From positions 136,165-200,164 of the forward strand of contig JADJTE010000009.1 in NCBI GenBank assembly GCA_016711295.1: a stretch of 64,000 nucleotides of DNA, in the 5' to 3' direction. Below are positions 58,363-64,000 of the stretch, piece after piece. Within the stretch, counting starts at the first letter, position 1. Each line of letters begins with the position of its first letter. Both the position numbers and the translations under genes were made by a program. Origin of the DNA: Sphingobacteriales bacterium (lineage in GTDB: Bacteria > Bacteroidota > Bacteroidia > Chitinophagales > UBA2359). The notes under the pieces are model-generated. The model did no database searches and was not told the origin of the DNA. It worked only from the letters and a program-made list of their open reading frames with translations.

Positions 58363-60808
58363 CTATCTATATTGTTGCAAAATCTCTTCTATTGGTTTTT
58401 CTATGCGGTATCCATTGACATACCCTGCTACATAAGCATCGGGGTATTTGTTTAAGAGTGTTTGGCGTAGGTGTTCCGCTTCTTCATAGTTGGCATAAGT
58501 GCCTATGATATAGCGCGTCAACCCGTTGCTATTTTCTATTTTTAGTTTACCCGTATTAATTTCTTGTCTCACTCCATCAAAAAATCGGTGAGCGGTAGAA
58601 CGGAAATGCGTAAACGAACCTATCTGGATTTTGAACAATAAACCGTCTACATTAGTGGGCACTTGTCGTATTTTTTGTTCAATTTTGGGTACATCGGGTT
58701 CAGCAATGACCATTTTTTTGACCGGCGCAGCGGCAATAGGTGCGGGATCAGACACCGGCACGGGGCGATAGTAGTCTTCGGGGTCGCGTTCCTCCTCTTC
58801 TTCCAAATAAGTTCTGCTATGTTTAGGCGGAGTGGGTTGTTTTGCGGCAGCCTCATTTGGCAAACCTCTATATTGTCGGTCAGATGGCGTGCCATTTAAG
58901 ATGGCGTGCAATAGTTCGGGTTCATTTTTGTTATAGGTCGATATTTTTTTGAAATCTTCTTGTTTGCCAGCAAATAATTTAGAAAGGGTATATTTTTTTT
59001 CGGGCATCAGTCGGAACACAAAATTGCCATTTTCACCCGTCACCACCGTAGACACCTCCTTGGTCTCGCTGTCTTCGAGCATGACAGTAGCATCGGGTAA
59101 GGGTTCGTTGTTAATTTTATTTACGACAATACCCATCAATACCAATTGAGGCGCATCATTTCTGTTAGTTCTTGCATTGGAAATGGGTTTGTAGCCATTA
59201 AAAGGCGTTTGGTCAGCAGTTTTTTGCGGTATTATATTTCGCACTATGGCTGTTGTTGTATTGTCTTGCGGTTCGACAAATTGGGGTTGGGCAGGCTGTT
59301 GCGGGCTTATTTTCTTGGTATCGGGTGGGTCTTGGTATGCAACAGGGGGCGGGGTAGGTTGGTAAGTTTTAGCGACGGACTTGCTATTTTTTGCCAATAT
59401 ATCGCTGGGCGACGCTATTGTTTTGGCAGGTGGCGGCGTTGCAGGAGCAGTAGCTACGGGCAATATGGCTATGGGCTGTTCTGCAACTGTGGGAAGCAAT
59501 GCCATGGTAGGGCTGGCACCTTTAACCATCAATTGTTTCGCCTTAGCAGGTTGTATTGATATTTTATAAATATCGTCCGAGTTGCGTTCGCCTTGTCGGT
59601 TAGAGCTGAGGTAGCCGACCGTTTTGTTGGCGTTGAGGATTAAGCCAAAATCATCGCGCGAGGTATTGATAGGATAGCCCATATTGATAACTAACCAATC
59701 TTCTTCTACGGGTCGGGCAGCGAATACGTCCAAGCCACCAAAACCGCCCCAGCCATTAGAGGCGAAATAGAGTGTTCCGTCGGCGTGCATAAATGGGAAC
59801 ATTTCGTCTCCTTCGGTATTAACGCTTGCGCCCAAATTTTCGGGTTTTGTCCAAGTTCCATTTTTAAATTGGCTCATATAAATATCTTTCCCACCGCGCG
59901 AACCCATCATGTCGGAGGCGAAATAGAGCGTTTTGCCATCTGACGACAAAGCAGGATGCCCGACTGAATAGGCTTCGTTATTAAACGGCATCTCCTTAAT
60001 GCCTACCCATTCGTCTCCTACTTTATTGGCTTGAAAAATGCCTAAGCGCACGGTGCCGTTTTTTGCTTTGTTCTTGCCCAAGTTGCGCGTAAAATACATG
60101 ACCGTATTTTGGGCATTGAATACAGTAGGGCCTTCTTCATACGAACTTTCGGGTTTGCCTTTGAGGGGAGCAGGCACAAGCCATTTGCCCGCATTCTCTT
60201 GGGTAAAAAACATATCGTAGCGCGACTCGCCCGTCCAATCGCTTTTGGCATCGAGCAAACCACGCGGGCGTGCCGATTCAAACACAATACCCTCGCCATA
60301 AAAAGTGGGCGACATATCCGATTCGGGACAATTGATAGCCAAGCGATTAACGCTATATTGCGACGAATCGCGCATATATTCGTTGATATTGCGGCAGTAA
60401 TCGGCAAAATTCCAACCCCGCGAATCGTCGGGCTTTAAGCGTACATATTCTTCAAACGCTATCAACGTGCATCGGCATAATTTTTATTGCTCATGACAGA
60501 TTGCGCATAATAGAGTTGTAATATGCTTTTATTTTTATTATTTTTATTCGCTTTAATTGCCTTTTTGTAGTACAATTCGGCTTTGCGCGTTTGGCTGGTC
60601 AGGCGGTAACAATCGGCAATCCGTTCGAGGGCTTGTGGGTTCTCGCGGTCTTTGTCGAGTACTTTTAAATACAACTCGATGGCTTTTGGGAAAGCAAATT
60701 GCTCAAAATATTCGTCGGCTTCTTTCAACAAAACACTTTGTGCCATAGCTTGCGGGACAGCTATACCCAAGAGCACAAAGGCAAAGATGGTTAAAAAATA
60801 TTTTTCAT
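58363..60808 (-). CDS. PorE-like TPR - PD40 - carboxypeptidase-regulatory protein with C-terminal SPOR domain (two frameshifts)
   Basis: About 814 residues. The best start is ATG 60808 (MKNIF, then LTIFAFVLLGIAVPQAMAQ after adding one base to the A6 run at 60793); otherwise a TTG upstream would be needed. Order: TPR repeats (EYFEQFAFPKAIELYLKVLD, ALERIADCYRLTSQTRKAEL), a PD40 beta-propeller (GHPALSSDGKTLYFASDMMG, GDEMFPFMHADGTLYFASNG), a Pro/Thr-rich linker, a carboxypeptidase-regulatory-like domain (VVNKINNEPLPDATVMLEDS) and a SPOR domain (LFKIQIGSFTHFRS ... GTYANYEEAEHLRQTLLNKY). PorE of T9SS shares the first three modules but ends in an OmpA-like peptidoglycan domain; SPOR also binds peptidoglycan. 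The break near 60472 is one base. Confidence 0.75.
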
Positions 60809-61012
60809 AGGGTTTTGTTTTTAGGTAATTATACCACAACAAAAATCAAGCCAAAAAGGTCAAGCCCCTATCATACTAAGTACTTTTAATAGCAAACAGC
60901 TTGTGGTGGTATTTTCTCAGCATTAATTTCGCTCTTTGATTGTACTATACCTAAGTTCTTTTAGTCAAGCAGATATTGGGCAATATTGGCTTCAAATTAG
61001 GCAGAAAGTAAC

Positions 61013-61020
61013 TACCTTTG
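61013..61020 (+). promoter_or_regulatory. -7 promoter element TACCTTTG
   Basis: Exact TAnnTTTG match 27 bases before ATG 61048. Confidence 0.6.
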
Positions 61021-61047
61021 GCAGTCAAAAAATTATCCGCCCTTCCT

Positions 61048-64000
61048 ATGCACCATACCGAAAAAATTATCGGCAACAGCATTGCCCACTATATTTATGC
61101 CCAATTACAAGAAATAATCGACAGCCCGATATCGGTTCAGTATGCCATTATCGAGGTGGGTAGCGTGTATAGTTTTTTACTCAAAGAATTGACGCGCAAT
61201 GAAACTCAATTTTTTGCCAATGCCTATACCAAAACAGTATTTGTATTCGACAATTACCACGTACCCTTAGCCATTAGCCAACCATTACAAAAATTGCGTC
61301 ATTGGGTAACGGCATTATCACGGCAACAGACCGACCTCACTACCGACGATGCTCTACCCTTTGCTGTGCGTGCGGTCTGCCGCCTAACCGATTTTTTTGC
61401 CCACCAAGCCCCACCCGATGCCTTGGCTACCTATTGCCACTACGGGCAATTAGCCACAGACGAGCCCGACACGCCTACCGATACGCCCAATACCATAGCC
61501 CTTTTATCGGTAGTTGCCCTAGATGCCTCACGCATCGAAAAAGATGCTCAACAAAAAGCTATTTTTACCTAACAGCCAAAATACCGATTCGCCTGCTCAA
61601 GAGCTACATATCAAAATCGATGGGTCATTCATGTACTCGCAACCCATCATTTGGCGATATGCCAAATTGACATTTACTCAATTAATATCCCTCGACCCCA
61701 GCGACGCACCCAAACTACCAAGTTCGACGACTAATCGCCCAACAATTCTTTATGGACTCTCGCCCGAAACGCTCGTAGCCCTCGACCCCGATTGTCCTAC
61801 TAATAAATACTTTTTGCGCGGTAGCGTAGTCAATGAGTATTTAGACCAATATATGAGCCAACAGAATGCCAATGTAGAAGCGGTTTTTGACAGCATCATA
61901 CAACAAAAACCCACTTATGCCCTTATTTTTAACGAAAACGATAAAGACGAAATACTGAACGAAATAAAACGGCAAATTCATACGCTACATACCGATTTTG
62001 TACGCCCCTACCGCAAGCACCAATTGTCCTTAGAACCTACGTTTATTTCCGAAATATACGGCTTGCGCGGACGCTTAGACGTATTGGTGCGCTATGCCGA
62101 CAACGCTTTGCGCAAGGACGTAATAGAACTAAAATCGGGCAAAGACCCTAAGAAATTTAATCGATTTATAGAACCCAAAGACGCAATGCAGGCTACTTGC
62201 TACAACCTGCTGCTCGATAGTGCGTATGAACAACGAACAGGTACGAGTGCTATCTGTATGCCGCCGCCGCCACCAATGACAATCCTACGCAATGCCCCTA
62301 ACGATATTACTGCCAAACGCGCTGCTAAAAACGCGCAACCAAATAGCTTGGTTCGACTATGTATTGACCCAAAACCCTAAGCGCATCTTGGATTTTATCA
62401 ACCTCAAATATTTCGAAAACGCGGGTTTGTTCGACAATCAATCCAAACTCATTGCCTCGTTTAGGCGCGATATGGACAATGCCGCCCCGCACGAAATAGC
62501 TTATTTCTACGAGTTTGTGCGATTTATTGCCCGCGAACACCGCGCCGTGCGCGTAGGCGCAGCTACCGACCGCAATACAGGTGGCTTTGCTGCCTTGTGG
62601 AATCAAAATATCATCGAAAAAGAAAAAACATACAATCTATTGGCTTTTTTGTGCCTACGCGATGTGTTCCAGCCCACAAGCAAATATCCCTCCGACTTTG
62701 ACGACCCCAATCCCAATCCCAACGACGATTGGCACAAGCACCGCCATTCGAGCCATATCTTGTTTCGGTTCGACAAAACGCCCAGAACGATACCTATTTC
62801 ATCGTTTCGTACAGGCGATTTTATATTGCTCTACCCCCAAGAACCTAATGGCGATTTACAGCCTACCAAACATCAAGTTATCAAAGCTACGATACGCGAA
62901 AATACGAATGATTGGGTTATTGTTAGCCCCATCAACCAATATATTGCCCTCGATTATTTTGACCAATGCAAATATTGGGCAATAGAACCCGAAGGAAACG
63001 AAATGGGCTTAGGAAGTATGTACCAATCGATGCGCCAATTTCTAACCCTACCCCAAACTAAAAAGGATTTGCTGCTGGGCAAACAAAAACCTACTACAAA
63101 ACCCATCGAACAATGGATAGATGCGCCCGACCTCAAAGAACGACAAAACGAATTGCTACAACAAGCCCTCTCTGCCCAAGACTATTTTTTGTTGCAGGGT
63201 CCCCCAGGTACAGGGAAAACAAAGGTAATGCTGCGCGAATTAGTGACACGCCTACTACAAGACCCCAATGAACATATCGTATTATTGGCATATACCAACC
63301 GCGCAGTAGATGAAATTTGTGAAGCACTGCAACTCATCGAGCCTACACCTATATTCATACGCTTAGGCTACGGCGATACCACCGAACACAAGGCGCATTT
63401 GCTCTCGAATTATGCCAAAAATAAATCTATTACTGAAATCAAAAAACATATCAATAGCTGCCGTATCATAGTATCCACTATTTTGACCTGGATTAGAAAC
63501 CCCGAATTGGCACAGTATACCCACTTCACAACCGCCATTATCGACGAGGCATCGCAATTATTAGAACCGCAAATTATAGGCGTACTCGGTCAGGTCTCGC
63601 GCTTTATCCTTATCGGCGACGAAAAACAATTGCCCCCAGTCGTTACGCAAGCCGATGCCAACGTGCCTACCGATAGTGCCGCCCTACACAAATTAGGGAT
63701 TCGCAACCTCTGCGTGTCGATGTTCGAGCGATTACTCCTAACTTGCCAACAGAATGGCTGGACACATGCTTATGGTATGCTCGAACACCAAGGACGTATG
63801 CACCGCACCATTCAAGAATTTCCGAACAAAGCCTATTATAACAACCTCCTCAAACCCATTTCGGAGCGGCAAATAGCCGACATCAAACCCTTTTACGGCG
63901 ATGCCCAACACCATATCGTCAGGATAATGGGGCAATCGCGCACGATTTTTGTCGATACGCCTATCGAAAATCGCCGAAACGTCAATCAAACCGAAGCAAA
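61048..64000 (+). CDS. Dna2-like PD-(D/E)XK nuclease - superfamily 1 helicase, 3' truncated (several frameshifts)
   Basis: At least 980 residues, running off the window. Residues 1-170 (MHHTEKIIGNSIAHYIYAQL...) form an N-terminal region I do not recognise. A RecB/Cas4-type nuclease follows near residues 335-365: YGLRGRLDVLVRY, then DVIELKSGKDP (D...ExK), with AMQATCYNLLL downstream. The helicase has Walker A LLQGPPGTGKTK near 717, LLAYTNRAVDEI (Ia), AIIDEASQLLEPQI (II) and LIGDEKQLPPV (III), as in DNA2/NAM7-type SF1 enzymes. Breaks occur near 61557 and in a cluster at 62230-62325; from there to the window end one frame is open. Relatives serve DNA repair or anti-phage defence. Confidence 0.8.

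Overview
The window looks like a chromosome segment of a Bacteroidota bacterium, probably a Saprospiria/Chitinophagia-type environmental lineage. The evidence is the recurring TAnnTTTG promoter element 5' of genes, absence of obvious Shine-Dalgarno sites, secreted proteins with type IX secretion (T9SS) C-terminal sorting domains, the LpxC-FabZ fusion, Omp28-like and PorE-like proteins, a bacterial alpha-2-macroglobulin and an nSTAND/WD40 protein. There is no prophage, plasmid or CRISPR signature.

Layout: 1-7 kb carries a PpiC isomerase, an L,D-transpeptidase, a T9SS propeller protein, scpB, a PrsW-like membrane protease and a desaturase. 7-11 kb is a sugar-nucleotide/lipid A block (nucleotidyltransferase, esterase, lpxC-fabZ, lpxA). 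11-16 kb holds small hypotheticals, a DUF2141 protein, a WG-repeat lipoprotein, a TetR regulator and an acyltransferase. 16-25 kb has a secreted phosphodiesterase, LMW phosphatase, hemF, a transposase remnant and a large secreted PD40 protein resembling hydrazine synthase alpha. 25-34 kb is all on the minus strand: desaturase, alpha-2-macroglobulin, HD phosphohydrolase and lptB. 34-45 kb has an Omp28-like protein, coaD, a YbjN-like protein, cyclophilin, sterol desaturase, secreted esterase, metzincin, tRNA-Arg and a glycosyltransferase. 45-52 kb is the most unusual part: an nSTAND1-TM-WD40 protein followed by two paralogous secreted ricin-lectin proteins. 52-64 kb has a subtilisin, pfkA, argH, a PorE-like protein ending in SPOR, and the start of a Dna2-like nuclease-helicase.

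Five copies of a ~112-bp terminal-inverted-repeat element (a MITE) are scattered through the intergenic spaces; three have perfect 8-bp target duplications. One copy lies in a promoter-like target upstream of coaD.

Caution: more than 20 genes, including essential ones such as lpxC-fabZ and argH, are broken by single-base indels, mostly in short homopolymers. This pattern fits long-read consensus errors better than pseudogenisation, so such genes are annotated over their full reconstructed span as CDS with the break positions noted.
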